64,000 nucleotides of DNA from Bidens hawaiensis (Eukaryota; Streptophyta; Magnoliopsida; Asterales; Asteraceae): contig JAIQDT010008975.1 of assembly GCA_021521415.1 (NCBI GenBank), positions 46,083 to 110,082 on the forward strand, given 5' to 3'. A model generated the notes under the pieces. It ran no database searches. It was not told the origin of the DNA and saw nothing but the letters and a program-made list of their open reading frames with translations. Shown piece after piece: positions 1 through 11,449 of this stretch. Position numbers and translations under genes: made by a program. Positions within the stretch are counted from its first letter, which is position 1; each line of letters opens with the position of its first letter.

Positions 1-939
1 TATATTTGTTAAATCAATTTTTATTGTATAACTCTAGATTTATAGCAAATGGTTTTCACTATTTAGTAAGTATTATGAATATATATATTCTTTTTTCCAG
101 ATATACCATATGGTTTCTGAAATTCATCAGAAATGTAAGAAACTTAGGATTTGTTTTGTTGATAGTGAGTGTGGCGCTTTTAAGTACGAAATCTTGATTG
201 TTAATCTCTAAGATCCAATCATGCGCCTTATGCACATTATTTTTTTTATTTGTTTTCACTATATTTTATTATCATTTATGAGATATGTGTGTAGGTTGTA
301 TAGGTTGTAGGCGGTGATGCTTGAAGTGACCTTTGATCTCGAGTTAACTCAACTGTCTCTGGTAGCAACAGTAAAAAATAAAGAAATATGTCATCAAGAA
401 TCGTAATATTGCCAAGAATCATAGTAACTTTGTTTAATATTATTTCCACCATTGTTAAAAATAATTTTATTATTGGTATTGTTTATGAGATACTTGTGTA
501 TAGTCTGCTGGTTGGATGTTTGGAGTGATCTCTGATCCAGTTAACTTAGCCATCTCTGGTAGCCAGCGCTATAAATTGTTAAACGGGACAAAGTTGCAGG
601 TTTCGTATATGGATTTTTAGCAAAATGAGTTACCGTCAAAATGGGTTCATGTAAAAATGGGCCGTTTTAAAAAAACATCAATTTGGTTCGGGTCAATATG
701 GTTTCATAGAATAATGAGTTCGGTTCAAAACAAGTCATTTTAATAAAATACATCAATTTGTTTAGGCTTAACTTTTGTGTTGACTGACCATTTAAAATTT
801 GAATTTTGCTACTAATTTATTTTATAAATATATTAATCTAGCCAAATATCGGATAAGTTTTTAATCATAGCTCTATAATTTAGTACTTGAGACTTGAGAT
901 GACAACTTGACATTGCCTTTTTTATTTTCTCGAATACAA
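1..939. other. Non-coding AT-rich spacer with a degenerate direct repeat
   Basis: No credible gene is visible. Two related blocks of about 90 bp lie in direct orientation at about 275-371 and 482-568. Both run from TTTATGAGATA through a GATCT core to CATCTCTGGTAG or GTCTCTGGTAG. Positions 580-760 hold phrases such as AAAATGGGTTC and AAAATGGGCCG that are common in old plant transposon remnants. Nothing identifies the family. Confidence 0.5.
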
Positions 940-1678
940 TCGAGAATCTGATTTTTCTTTTTTTTTTTGCACGTATCAAATAATATAATATACAAGTGAT
1001 AGTGTTATATTATAGTTCTTACATTTCTTACTTCTTTAAGATCTTTTGGCTCTCATATAGTTTTAAATGTTTTTCTATCATCATTATTATTTTTTTCTTT
1101 TAGTTTCTCTATTTTCATTTTTTGGCAAGCCAAAACAGGTATCATCCCCAGCTTTATGATTTAAGGTAGAGATATTATAAATCATTACGAGGTAGCACAT
1201 TTCGAAAGAAAATTACAAAATTAGAGTGTCATATTTAGGTTTTTGACTTTTTATTACTGTTTTCTACATTCATAATCTGGAAAGAAAGATAAATTTGTTA
1301 TTCATCTTTTTTGTATTGACAGACAATACCACCTGCATATGATGACAATAGACATAGGTATTTTCTATGAATGGAGCATGGAAAGTTTAAAAGTAAGTTG
1401 TAGAAAATAGAAAACAATTTATAACTTTGATATCTATTTATGAATAAACGTTGTAACTTTTTGGTTTTCATAATTTTATGTAATGTAATATGCAATTTCA
1501 TTTATGAGATGAAGTTATAGATTTATGAATTACATTTGGTCCTTTGTGTTTTTTTGGATAATGATAGATTAATTACATATATTTTGAATTTAGATCATAT
1601 TATTAATGTTATTATTATTATTATTATTATTTTGTTTCATTGCCTAACATCCCGTGTAACACACGGGTTCTAACCTAG
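940..1678 (+). mobile_element. Non-autonomous Helitron
   Basis: The 3' end has the plant Helitron signature: a 7-bp hairpin CCCGTGT/AAC/ACACGGG at 1651-1667, then TTCTAAC, then CTAG at 1675-1678, followed by T. The proposed 5' end is the TC at 940-941, preceded by A. That is also where similarity among the three R copies begins. No Rep/helicase coding remains in 739 bp. The 3' terminus is convincing. The 5' terminus is inferred from the repeat boundary and could instead be a rearrangement breakpoint. Confidence 0.65.

Positions 1679-1679
<1 letters not shown>

Positions 1680-1739
<60 letters not shown>
1680..1739. repeat. (TA)n microsatellite
   Basis: About 30 TA units directly follow the Helitron terminus. 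R1 and R2 have shorter runs at the same place, about 35714-35752 and 46787-46812, so the length differs between the otherwise near-identical copies. Confidence 0.95.
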
Positions 1740-1741
<2 letters not shown>

Positions 1742-1755
1742 ATTTGGATCAAATA

Positions 1756-1910
1756 CAAATGAAATTAACGTGCTAAACGTGAAAATTAAGTAGAGTAATT
1801 ATATATACAAGTAGAGTAATTAGGTAATTACTCTATGATAATTACTCTACTTGTATATATAATTACTCTACTCTATTTGATTCTCACGTTTAGCACGTTA
1901 ATTTCATTTG
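1756..1910. mobile_element. Foldback (MITE-like) element
   Basis: Nearly the whole 155 bp is one inverted repeat. The left arm CAAATGAAATTAACGTGCTA matches the reverse complement of the right end at 1891-1910, and both arms contain AGTAGAGTAATTA boxes. It carries no ORF. The R1 and R2 copies (about 35769-35947 and 46829-47008) are about 24 bp longer in the centre. Confidence 0.8.
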
Positions 1911-2677
1911 TACGTTAACCTTCCCATATATATATATATGTATTGTTTTATAAATATAATAATCTATCGACACTAATAATAATAAATGTTATTATTATGA
2001 TCAGAGACAGTAAACACAAAAAGAGAAAAAAATTTAAAAAAACATTATAGTTTTTATTCTAAAATTTTAAAGTTAGGCAAAAAAAAATGTTACATGGGAA
2101 TAATATGTCAAATAAAATTTTTAAAGGAAATAACAGTTTATGAAAAATAAATAAATAAAATATAGTTTTTAATTTAATATTTTCAAGAAAGACCATAAAA
2201 TGTAATAAAATGTTACAAGGAAGTAATATGTGTAAGGCCCCGAACCCGGTAGCTCTACTTTAGCGTCGGATTTACTCACAAACACAGTTCTACAAATCAG
2301 AGTTTATTAAAACTTTCGCGGAAACGTTAACTTTAGTCATTCAATACAAAAACATTCGATCTTTTCTTTAAAACATAATATACAACATCGTATTTAAAAC
2401 ATCATTTCTCTTCTGTATTCAGATGCCAGCCTTTCAATCCATGTCATGTGTCATCCTCATGCTAGCTCATTAAACACATTCACCTGCGTGCATACTAAAA
2501 GTCATCTACACTGAGTGAGTTATAGTTAATCAGGCAACATACAATTCATTCTCATACATTTCTTCCCGTATCCGAATACACGTATTAATACCTTAACCTT
2601 GTATAAATATCCATAAGAGGAACGTCACGTAATATCTATTAAAAGGACCATTACTATTACCCATACTATGTATATTT

Positions 2678-2875
2678 TCCATAGGATGAACACTCTATAT
2701 ACTTTCCATAGAAGGAACACTCTATATATTATCCATAGAAGGAACACTATTCTATCCATAGAAGGAACACTACACTATTCATAGAAGGAACACTATACTA
2801 TCCATAGAAGGAACATTGTACATTATCCGTAGAAGGAAGTCTATATTATCCATAGAAGAAACACTGTATATAAGT
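2678..2875. repeat. Minisatellite inside the LTR, about 8 units of 23-27 bp
   Basis: Units follow the pattern TCCATAGAAGGAACACT plus a variable AT-rich tail. They begin near 2678, 2705, 2732, 2755, 2779, 2802, 2827 and 2850. The same array is present in R1 (about 36719-36910) and R2 (about 47779-47971) with a few substitutions. Confidence 0.85.
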
Positions 2876-4335
2876 TATTATTTAATGTCCATGTAAGGAG
2901 CTAATCACTTCCCTTGACAATACGTGCAATATCTGAAGATCGCTCACGTACCGACAAGCTTTATTTATAACGTCCATACATCATCCTTACATTACATACA
3001 ATATTCATATCTTTATTTATAACATGACAGTACGCGCAATATCCGAAGATCGTTCACGTACCGACATGCAATCATTCGTATCTATCACATATATCATACA
3101 TGGCATACACTTAACATTTAAGGTAAGTGTATTAGCTGTCACATCGTGTATGCACACAGCCCTGAAAACATAAAAGAAATGGGTCTAGAAACTCACCTGA
3201 ACTTGGTTACGTTCACCGTTAATGGTAATCCCTTTATTTAGTCATGCATGGCTAACTGTATAACAATTACGCGTATTAATTTCTATCACTTTCCATAACG
3301 TATTTCTAGTTTAATTATAACCCTCAACGAATGGGGGTCCGGGGGAAGCGCCCCTGGCAGCGGGGTTCAAGGGCAGAGCCCCTGGCTGGGGTCGAGCTCA
3401 TTAGAATTTTTAATAATATTTTATTTGCCAACTCATCCACTATCACGAATTAAGCTTGATTCATTAACTTAATTCTTTATTCTGGTTCGTCATCTTAACA
3501 TAGCAAATGGGTGAGTAACGAATCACTTGATTCGTTATCTTAACCATAGCGAATGGTGAGTAACGAATTACCTAATTCGTTATCTTAACATGGTTTGGTT
3601 CGTTATCCTGGTTCGTTATCCTAGTTCGTTATCTTGATGTGTGCTGATTCGTCACCTTAGTCTAACGAATTTGATAAATAACGAATTAAAGGTTCATTCA
3701 TTATCAAGTCACACGAATAAGTTCCACATGTTATAACCTCATAAAGAATGATAGACCATAACGAATTATCAATAGTGGTTATCCAAACTTTGACTTAGGG
3801 GTCAAAGTCAAAATCAATAAGAACACAGAACAGTCAACAGCAACAGAATCTGCAATTGAACCTCAGATCTCAACAAAATAGCATGAAAATGGTCCCAATC
3901 AACTCGTATTAGAAGCGCCAATAAACCCTAACCATCCATACATCCAAATATTACGTTTTAAAGCTGCGATTCATACCCATATACATACGGCTCGTTAAAC
4001 AATTATTTAACCCATCAAATATTAACGAATTTCAGTGAGGTTTGTTGTGTTGGATTCGTTTTTATCATTCTCATACATATCTAAGATTTCCCCAAACAAA
4101 TCCGAACCTAAATGAACGATTTCTAAATTATAAGCGTACCTTAAACGAGTCAGTTTACGAACACGGTCTAGTCTTGATGTTGTTTTGGTTTGTCACGATG
4201 TTCTAGCACCAACAAGCTCGGGTTTTCGCCTCCGGATCTTGGCTCGGGATATAGAATGGTGTTTGTGTGTTTTTTTATGGTGTAGGCTATGATGTAGAGA
4301 TGGATAGATATGGAAAGGATTAGGGTTTAAGGGGT

Positions 4336-4342
4336 ATTTATA
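4336..4342 (-). promoter_or_regulatory. TATA box of the solo LTR
   Basis: On the minus strand, TATAAAT sits in GAGTATAAATACCCC, within the first 200 bp of the LTR as oriented. This is the expected U3 position for a Gypsy LTR promoter. Transcription from it would run leftward. Activity is not shown by sequence. Confidence 0.5.
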
Positions 4343-4691
4343 CTCCCTTAAGCCCATGGACCTAAGGCTCATCTTTCCTTTTTGGCCCATAATTAATTCC
4401 ATCTAAAAAGCCTACCTATCCTATGATATTTTATTATTATTATTATTACTCCACTAACTCAATTATTTCTCTCAACACAATTAATATTTTAAATATTATT
4501 CTCGAAATTTAGGATGTTACAATATGTCAAATAAATTTTTAAAGGAAATGAAAGTTTAAGGAAGGGGGTATGACAAGTAGAAAAGGGGTATGTTTAGCTT
4601 ATCCCGGACAAAAATAAGTAGGATGAGAATAATTTCTAACAAAAAAAATCCCCTCAAAAAATATAATGAGAAATTAATAGAAAAATTATAA

Positions 4692-5293
4692 TTTTTTTAT
4701 AAAATGGAGCAAGTGGGTGCCAGCTAAGTGCAATATTCTTGCTTGGAGGCTGAGATGAATAGAATTCCTACTCGGGGAGCATTGGAGCGCAGAAACTTAA
4801 GAGTTGAAGATAATTTGTGTGTGTTTTGTGAGATGGGTGTGGAAACGGCGGACCATCTGTTTACAGGTTGTGCGGTTGCGGCGATAGTTTGGGATCATAT
4901 TAGCCGATGGTGTAAAATTCCTCATATTTTCAGTTTTTCGGTAACAAATCTTTTAGAGTTGCACAAGACTGTTAAGCTCGGTAAGAAGGAGAATGAAGTG
5001 TTTCATGGCTTGGTTATTGTAGCAATTTGGAAAGCGAGGAATGAAAAGGTGTTTGAAGGCAAAGAAGTCAATATTGAAGATTTAATTGGAGACATAAAGT
5101 CACTTGGTTTTTTTTTGTTTTTGAATATGGGTAAAAACAAAAATTTAGATTGGTTGAAATGGTGTAAATTTGAGCTTATGTAACGTTTTTTCGTTGTTTT
5201 GGGCTGCTCTCCGGGTTGTGGAGGCAGCTTGTGAGTGTTCGCAGTGTTGTTCGGTTTTTGGTTGTTTATAAAAGCTTATAGTTCCAAAAAAAA
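4692..5293 (+). mobile_element. 5'-truncated LINE with poly(A) tail and 13-bp TSD
   Basis: The insert is bounded by AGAAAAATTATAA at 4679-4691 and 5294-5306 and ends in an A-run, the hallmark of target-primed LINE insertion. It contains the C-terminal coding part of a plant LINE reverse transcriptase and a short 3' UTR. The intact 13-bp TSD suggests a fairly young insertion. Confidence 0.85.
4704..5183 (+). pseudogene. LINE reverse transcriptase C-terminus (zf-RVT zinc-binding domain)
   Basis: The translation has the zf-RVT pattern: a start like WVPAKCNILAW, then RIPTRGALERRNL, CVFCEMGVETADHLF and a later VAIWKARNEKVFEG. The Cys-x2-Cys (residues 31 and 34 of the 4728 frame) and the downstream His-x4-Cys are the expected zinc ligands. 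One base is missing near 4745-4750: the WVPAKCNILAWR stretch and the following residues are in different frames. The reverse transcriptase core and endonuclease are absent because the copy is 5' truncated. It ends at TAA 5181-5183. No function is expected. Confidence 0.85.
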
Positions 5294-5569
5294 AGAAAAA
5301 TTATAACTCAAAATTTAATTAAAAAATGAAAAATGTAAAAACGCAAAAATGTTTCCACCGTCTTCCTCGTTTTCTAAAAAAAATGTTGACGAAAAAACAT
5401 TATTGTGTTTTTTTATTTATCATTGTGTTTTGTGTTTATTTTCGTCATTGATTATATCTTTTTTCCTTGATATTTTGTCTTTTTTTCTTGATATCTTAAA
5501 CATATATAAACGAAACCTTTAAAAGTTCTCTGGTTGCTCCCTAAATTTTCTCAAGCCACCAGATTTTAT

Positions 5570-6184
5570 TATTTGTAAATGGATGCTTCTCATGCATTTG
5601 ACCCGAATTCACGGGTATGAGTCTCACCAAACCAGATATTCATTAAATGGGTAAAACATATCATTAAATTAAAAACTAATCTCACTATATATTTGATATG
5701 AAAAATCCTATAAAATAGGTATACACTAAAATTTAATATATGATTTCTTTAAAAAAAGATATATATTATTTATAATTAAACAATTTTCTAGTAAAAAAAA
5801 TATTCGGGTCATGGGTCTCACCAAACTCAAATAGCTTTTAAAATAGGTTATAACATCTCATTTATTTGTGAAACACTTTCATCATCAAATACTAAGTATA
5901 TTATAAACTTTTGTACAATAAATAAAATTAAAATCCAAAAAGTATATAAAACTTATAAACGAATAGTGTAAAATAACCCTTGTATTATTTATAATTAAGA
6001 AACAATTTTATTGTAAAAAAAATAAGCGGGACTTGGGTCTCACCAAACCCAGATAACTTCTAAACCATGTTTAAATATATTATTAATTTCCTTACAATAA
6101 ATAAAATTAAACTCTAAAAAAGTATATAAATATTAAAAACGAATAATGTAAAACAGCCCCTGTAATACGGGGGATAAAAACTAG
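5570..6184 (+). mobile_element. Second Helitron-like 3' end with internal tandem repeats
   Basis: A hairpin CCCCTGT/AAT/ACGGGGG at about 6157-6173 is followed by CTAG at 6181-6184 and then T, which fits a Helitron 3' end. Upstream are three degenerate copies of a block of about 190-220 bp, marked by GAGTCTCACCAAACC or GGGTCTCACCAAAC near 5620, 5813 and 6035. The 5' end was not found, and 5570 is only where the repeats become visible. Confidence 0.55.
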
Positions 6185-6185
6185 T

Positions 6186-9100
6186 TGTGTTATATATTAT
6201 TTAACATTGTGTTATATTTTGTTCGGCATTGTGTTAAATTTTGCTACCTGTTGTGTCTTTTTTGATTTATCACTGTGTCTTTTCGTCGGTTTTCTTTGTT
6301 TATTTTTTGGAACGGGAATGACGGGGAAAACATTTTGGTTTTTTAATTTTTTATTTATATTTTGAGTTATGATTTTTTTTTTGAATTTTTTTGTTGAGGG
6401 GTTTTTTGTGTAACTAACAATCCTTCTCACACTTCTCATTTAGTCTCCATTTGTATTTTAACTTTACTCTTCTATTTATCACACACATTTCAAAAGAAAT
6501 CATCTAAGTAGAGGAAAAAATGATTTTTCTAACACAGATCCTCTTGTTCAAAACATATTTACATAATTTTGAAGTGCCAAATTTAACAAAATATTGTTAA
6601 TATGTCTTTTATTGTAGTAATGGAAAAACATGATAATATGATAAACTTATGATAACATACATACTTGTTACATTAGAGAGGGTAGCCACGACAGAGGAGT
6701 ATGATCGAAACGACATGATTGTCAGCTTCGTCGAGTTATCCTTTAGAATGTATAATTTAGGATGGAGGCTAGATTTTTTAAAAATGAACTGATTTTGGAA
6801 GAGGAGATACACGAAATTGATGTTTGTGTGATTAGGTTATGATTTATAATATCTTCCTTATATATCCCCAAAGAAAACCCTTTATTAGCTATTAATGGTA
6901 ACATGTTTCATCAACAATTACCAAACTAATATATAATAAGATATAATTTAATTATTTTGATCTAATATTATATAAGTTATAAAAGATATCGATGGCAATA
7001 TTAATAAATAATATAATATATATGTATTTTTATATTCTCCCAGTTAGCCGAGTAGGAGTAATACATAGAAAACACCACTCACACGATCCGTTGGGTGATC
7101 TAAACGCGAACCGGGATACAAAAATCACTACCGGTTTCTAGTTTACCTTCTAAAGAACACCACACAAAATGTCACTTTTGTTCTAGTAATGGATACCCAT
7201 GCCTCTTAACCCTCAAGAATCAGAGTAAACACAAATTCTTTTTTAAACATACGTACACACTAACCCATGATCTCTAATTATGGCCCTAGTTTAAACAAAA
7301 CAAAAGAGCCGAATAAAAACATATGCCTAAATACAAAATGCAGGAAATAAAACTTATAAAACAAACTATAAATTGATCTATATCATTAGGTCAGGGTTGA
7401 TAGTCTTTTGAGTATTCTCTTGTAAAATGTAACCAGAATATGGATTTGTTGTCATTTAATTGTTGAAAAGGAGTGTAAAAATTAAAAAGGGAAGGGTGTC
7501 ATTCTGAGCATGCTTTTGGGTTGTCTTGGTTTTGTTTGGGTTGGTTTTTGTCTGGCCCGGTAGTAGTTTGGAGATCAGGTTTGTGAACGACCAGACCAGC
7601 CCGATACTGCAAGAAATCAGCATGCAAGAGTTTATCAAGATATATGTTTTTAAATACTTGTAATTTTGAAAATTTCTTAAATGAATTTTCTTGTCACCCT
7701 TCAAATTGTTAATATCTTGATAAAAAGAAATTCCATGTGTGGAATAACCATTGTGGATAGTGATGGGCGCTCAGATAGTCCTTCACTATGGTTGTCTGTC
7801 CTAGTTGATCGGCTTTATCTTTTCTCCTTTTGACATGCCTCCCTCTCTCCCTCCATCCCATAAAACCCGCCCTTCCCGTTCAAAGGGCCTCTCCAACTCC
7901 AAGTCACACAAGAGCGTCCAACAAACTTTCGATGATGGTCGGAATATATAAAATAGCACGATATTGTTTTTGAAAGCTACAAATTGACAAGGTAGTGTCA
8001 ACACCAACAAAATAGAACATCATATAATGTCAATAAAAATGTTCGTCTATCTTCAATCTAGTGCTAGTTATTGACATTTAACGATGATTTAATATATACA
8101 CATGCTTTAAACAATTCTAAAGATTTTAATATACTAAAACTAGATTTTATAACTTTTTAGTCTAAAATAAAGCATTAAGGTTTCCATAATATTAACCTTT
8201 GTTATTTGACATCGCATATCATGTAACCAGCAATAACTAACGAGACATATTAGTTTTTCTACATGCTTTATATTATAGTATTGAAGGTAAATTATGATAA
8301 ACAAACAACTTAGATGCCTAGTGTGGCCAAACTTTTAGCACGCCCACAAAGATGATAAAAGCTACAACTCTACAAGTCCGAAATCCGGCCAATGATACAA
8401 ACTAACCCGACAACAAGAACCGGCAGATGTATCGTCAAGTTTAATCAAACCTTTACATCACCAACTAACGGTGGTGGAGTGAAGGATGAAGATGATTGAC
8501 TTGTAAGATAAGCAAAATAAAAGTGAAGATGGAGGGAGGGGGCTAGCTACTTTAGACTTTAGTTAGTGTGAATAAAAGGTGGTATGTATATATGTTCGAT
8601 CTATTGCTTTGTTGATGGAGCTAACATGACTCAATCAAAAGTGTTTGTCGGACTTAAAACGATGGTCACCGAGGTTGACACTTGTGGTGGTCCACACGAC
8701 ACACCACATAATCATTTGACCCACCTTCCTAAATCTCATTCGACATTGTCACATCTACTTTGTAACTTGCTCATTTTTTATTATTATTTTTTTTTACTTT
8801 TTTACCATATCTTATCAAGTGTAAGAATAACACTAAAAGGTTATATGGATATAGTTTTTGGTTATGAATTGTGGGGATATCTTTTAGGCCAATTTTTTAC
8901 TTAAAATTTTGAGTTTTAATGTTAACAATTTCAACGTTGCTATTGAGTCACCTTGTTCGGGCTAGAGTTGTTTGGGTACGGTGGAACTTGGTTTGGATTG
9001 GGTTAATGGGGTACATCTAAGGTCGACAGTTCTAATAGACTAAGAAGTTTTATAACTAGTGAGTTAAAAGAAGTTAAGTTATATTTTATGTGTATGCCAC

Positions 9101-9950
9101 ACCCTGGTTTTTCGGTGTACAACTTTGTTTGGATTTACATATTCCAAACCTGACTATTACACAACAAAAGTATAAAAAATGAAACCTTTACATCATAAGA
9201 AACAAATAAACTAACTACTTTTATAAAACAAGCAAACCAAAACCGTGGTCACTTCTCTTGTCTTTTCCTTCACTTCTTATTCCATGTAGAACCGCCATGG
9301 ATGTTGCCATCATCAAAGAGTTCAAAGAATTTAGTGTGAGTTATGAGGATAGGTTAAGAGATACGACATGATGGTTGGGCAATAATTAGCGGATGAGAAA
9401 ACACTCGGAAGATAAGAGGTTGCCCCTTTAAAACCCTTGGCTCAAAAACTTTTTCTTAACAATTAAAATTAAAGTATCGTAATAATATAAAGCGTGACAC
9501 GTGTAATACAAACAATAATAGAAGAAAAGGTACAAAGATAATAATAGTAAACCATTGATAACATAAAATGATTAGTAAACTATACTAGTACCAGATACAA
9601 TAACAAAAAAACAATAAAATTCCTTTGAAAGTATGTATACTCTCTCTTAATAAACCTATGTCATGAGTCATGACCTCACTAAAACAAAACTAAATCTGAG
9701 AAAACTAAAATTGTAAGTAAAGCACTCACTATCCAAGAAAAAGGGGAGAAAACTAATTAACTGTTATTTCCCCTAAAATTTCCCCAACATGTATTCACTT
9801 GTTATATTGTTTATTATTTTTTTCTAGATTTTAAAGTCCTGACAAAAAATCGAAAGCATAATTGCTTTCACTTTTTGAAAATAAAGCCATTTTTCTAGAT
9901 TTTGAATCACACTCGTTTCTTTACACCATATCCAACATCATTCCCACATG
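6186..9950. other. AT-rich intergenic spacer, no supported gene
   Basis: Only short open frames occur, none with a recognisable domain or splice context. Positions 6186-6300 carry several CATTGTGTT boxes, related to those at 5390-5470 and 25860-26340. An open frame at 8584-8904 (106 codons) turns into low-complexity F/Y/L residues and is not believable. A slightly more complex stretch at about 9090-9440, starting TGTATGCCACACCCTGG, could be an old LTR remnant, but no second end is visible. Confidence 0.5.
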
Positions 9951-9956
9951 ATTATA

Positions 9957-10489
9957 CTGTTCGTATAGGTCTATACGATCGTATATGGTACGAATGACTG
10001 GCAATGAGATAAAAAAGAAGTTTTTTGCAGCCTATACAACCGTATAGACTTATACGAGCCGTATAGACATTAAATGGCTCGTATTGTTCCCTGACAAACC
10101 ATAAAACATATACGGTCGTATAGGGCTATACGACCGTATAGAAAACATTTGCAGAAAATTTCAGATTGTTTTTTGACCACTATTAATCGCTGTCGGAAAA
10201 CAACTATACGAGCCGTATAGTGCTATACGACCCGTATAGATAGATTTTCAGTGGTGCTATACAACATATGAAATGGTTGAAGAGAATAACGTTTAAAATT
10301 GCTAAAAAAATATTATGCAAGTCAGATAAGATATAAAAAAAATTCATAAAAAATGTCTTTACGGCCGTATAGGCCTATACGACCCGTATAGAGCTATATG
10401 AGGCACTATAAACGATGGCCTACATCAGACACAAACTGACACGATTCAGGTGCTATACGACCGTATAGCCTTATACGAGCCGTATAGGA
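9957..10489. repeat. Cluster of six paired palindromes of the CTATACGA-CCGTATAG type
   Basis: Six blocks of about 30-42 bp, at about 9957-9987, 10031-10066, 10108-10141, 10203-10240, 10359-10400 and 10451-10489, each hold two adjacent 14-17 bp self-complementary words. Examples are CTATACGACCGTATAG and CTATACGAGCCGTATAG. The DNA between blocks is unrelated and AT-rich, at roughly 40-120 bp. No gene is nearby. Comparable but different palindrome clusters occur in the retrotransposons further right, which suggests remnants of an LTR U3 region. Confidence 0.85.
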
Positions 10490-10996
10490 AAAAAATGGTA
10501 TGTGAAGATCATAGGTGGTGTGGGATGACCCTAAGCCATCCAATAATATACACTCTCATTTTTTATATTGCTTAACTTTACAATATAAAACATGTTATAA
10601 AGTAAAATTTATGATACAATATAAAAAAATTATAATACTACAGTAAAATTTATCACAAGTAGTCGTTCTAAATTCTTTTTGTTATATTGCTTAATTTTTT
10701 TTCGTATAGCTATTTTTACAATATTAAACATGTTATAAAGTAAAATTTATGATACTACATTAAACTCATTTTATTGTTTTAAATTTTAATACCTTGACAT
10801 CACAAACTTGTATTTTTAAAAAATAGTTTTTAAATTTAAAACTCTTTAATTTTTCCTAACGAGTGTTATTTGTTTTGAATCACCAACAAATAAAATATAA
10901 AACTCAGACATCTAGGGTAATCCAAAAAATAAAAGTGACAAAATAAACTATTATTCTATAATAATAATAACAATAATAAATTAATCTATTTAGATT
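10490..10996. other. AT-rich spacer with a short direct repeat
   Basis: There is no gene. The phrase ATAAAACATGTTATAAAGTAAAATTTATGATAC, or close variants, occurs near 10582 and 10723 in similar surroundings, giving a weak direct repeat about 140 bp apart. The rest is A/T rich. Confidence 0.5.
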
Positions 10997-11007
10997 AAGT
11001 AACATAA

Positions 11008-11342
11008 CCTTTCTAATATGATATAGTGGTAGAAAATTTGAGTTTCTCAATAGATACCAAAGTTCAAACCTCACTTACAACATTTTGGAGGGACATGAAT
11101 GACTCAATGAAAGAAAACTGAGATATTTGTGATCTCCAGTTCGATTCTGATAACGCCCGGGTTTTACCACCAGTAAGTATTCGGGCGAGTGTGTTTTCCT
11201 CAGAACTAGACATAACTTGGAGGCTCTGTGGCTGGGTTGGACCAGCTGACGTTGGCTTTTTGCCATTGGATCACCCCATACGAAGTATCTAGGCAATTCT
11301 CTGTTTATTGGCCGTTAAAAAAATTAAAAATAAAATAAAATT
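11008..11342 (+). mobile_element. SINE-like element with tRNA-type A and B boxes
   Basis: A pol III box A-like word TGATATAGTGG at 11019-11029 and a perfect B-box GTTCAAACC at 11062-11070 are 32 bp apart, the usual spacing for a tRNA-derived promoter. The element ends in an A-rich tail (TTAAAAAAATTAAAAATAAA). Imperfect direct repeats AAGTAACATAA (10997-11007) and GAGTAACCTAA (11343-11353) flank it, as expected for an aged TSD. I cannot assign a known SINE family. A chance B-box in a gene fragment is the main alternative. Confidence 0.55.
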
Positions 11343-11449
11343 GAGTAACCTAAAATACGTTAATGGTGTCCGCATTTACTCTACTCATACACATGTTACA
11401 ATACAAATAATAATAATATTTATTTAATTATAATAACAGTAGTTTTAAA

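Larger units (their letters stand above)
940..4397 (+). repeat. Segment R, isolated copy (R0)
   Basis: This 3.46 kb block recurs almost unchanged at 34966-38435 (R1) and 46029-49495 (R2), inside the tandem array. It contains a short Helitron, a TA run, a foldback element and all but the last 124 bp of a solo LTR. Here the solo LTR is complete, with a TSD on both sides, so this is the copy in its original context. R1 and R2 share changes against R0, for example a foldback about 24 bp longer, so they are sister copies. Confidence 0.9.
2231..4521 (-). mobile_element. Solo LTR of a Gypsy-type (Tekay/Del-like) retrotransposon
   Basis: The 2291-bp block starts TGTAAGGCCCC and ends GATGTTACA, and is flanked by a perfect 5-bp TSD, ATATG (2226-2230 and 4522-4526). 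No primer site, gag or pol lies on either side, so this is a solo LTR left by LTR-LTR recombination. Read on the minus strand it starts TGTAACATCC and has a TATA box at 4342-4336, which gives the orientation. Inside are a minisatellite and many copies of an AACGAAT/ATTCGTT box at 3480-3780. R1 and R2 hold the same LTR (36272-38435, 47332-49495) cut at the same internal point. The Tekay assignment rests on the terminal sequence style only. Confidence 0.85.

Noticed and set aside
2678..2875. Centromeric or satellite DNA
   Set aside because: Only about eight units, confined to one LTR and its copies. It is a minisatellite inside the LTR.
8584..8904. 106-codon plus-strand frame
   Set aside because: The second half is low-complexity Phe/Tyr/Leu from AT-rich DNA. 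It has no splice context, family match or codon signal.
9957..10489. CRISPR-like array
   Set aside because: The repeats are paired palindromes with irregular spacing, the spacers are not of uniform size, and the DNA is a plant nuclear sequence.
11019..11070. Functional tRNA gene
   Set aside because: Only A- and B-box words are present. No acceptor stem, anticodon arm or discriminator arrangement can be folded.
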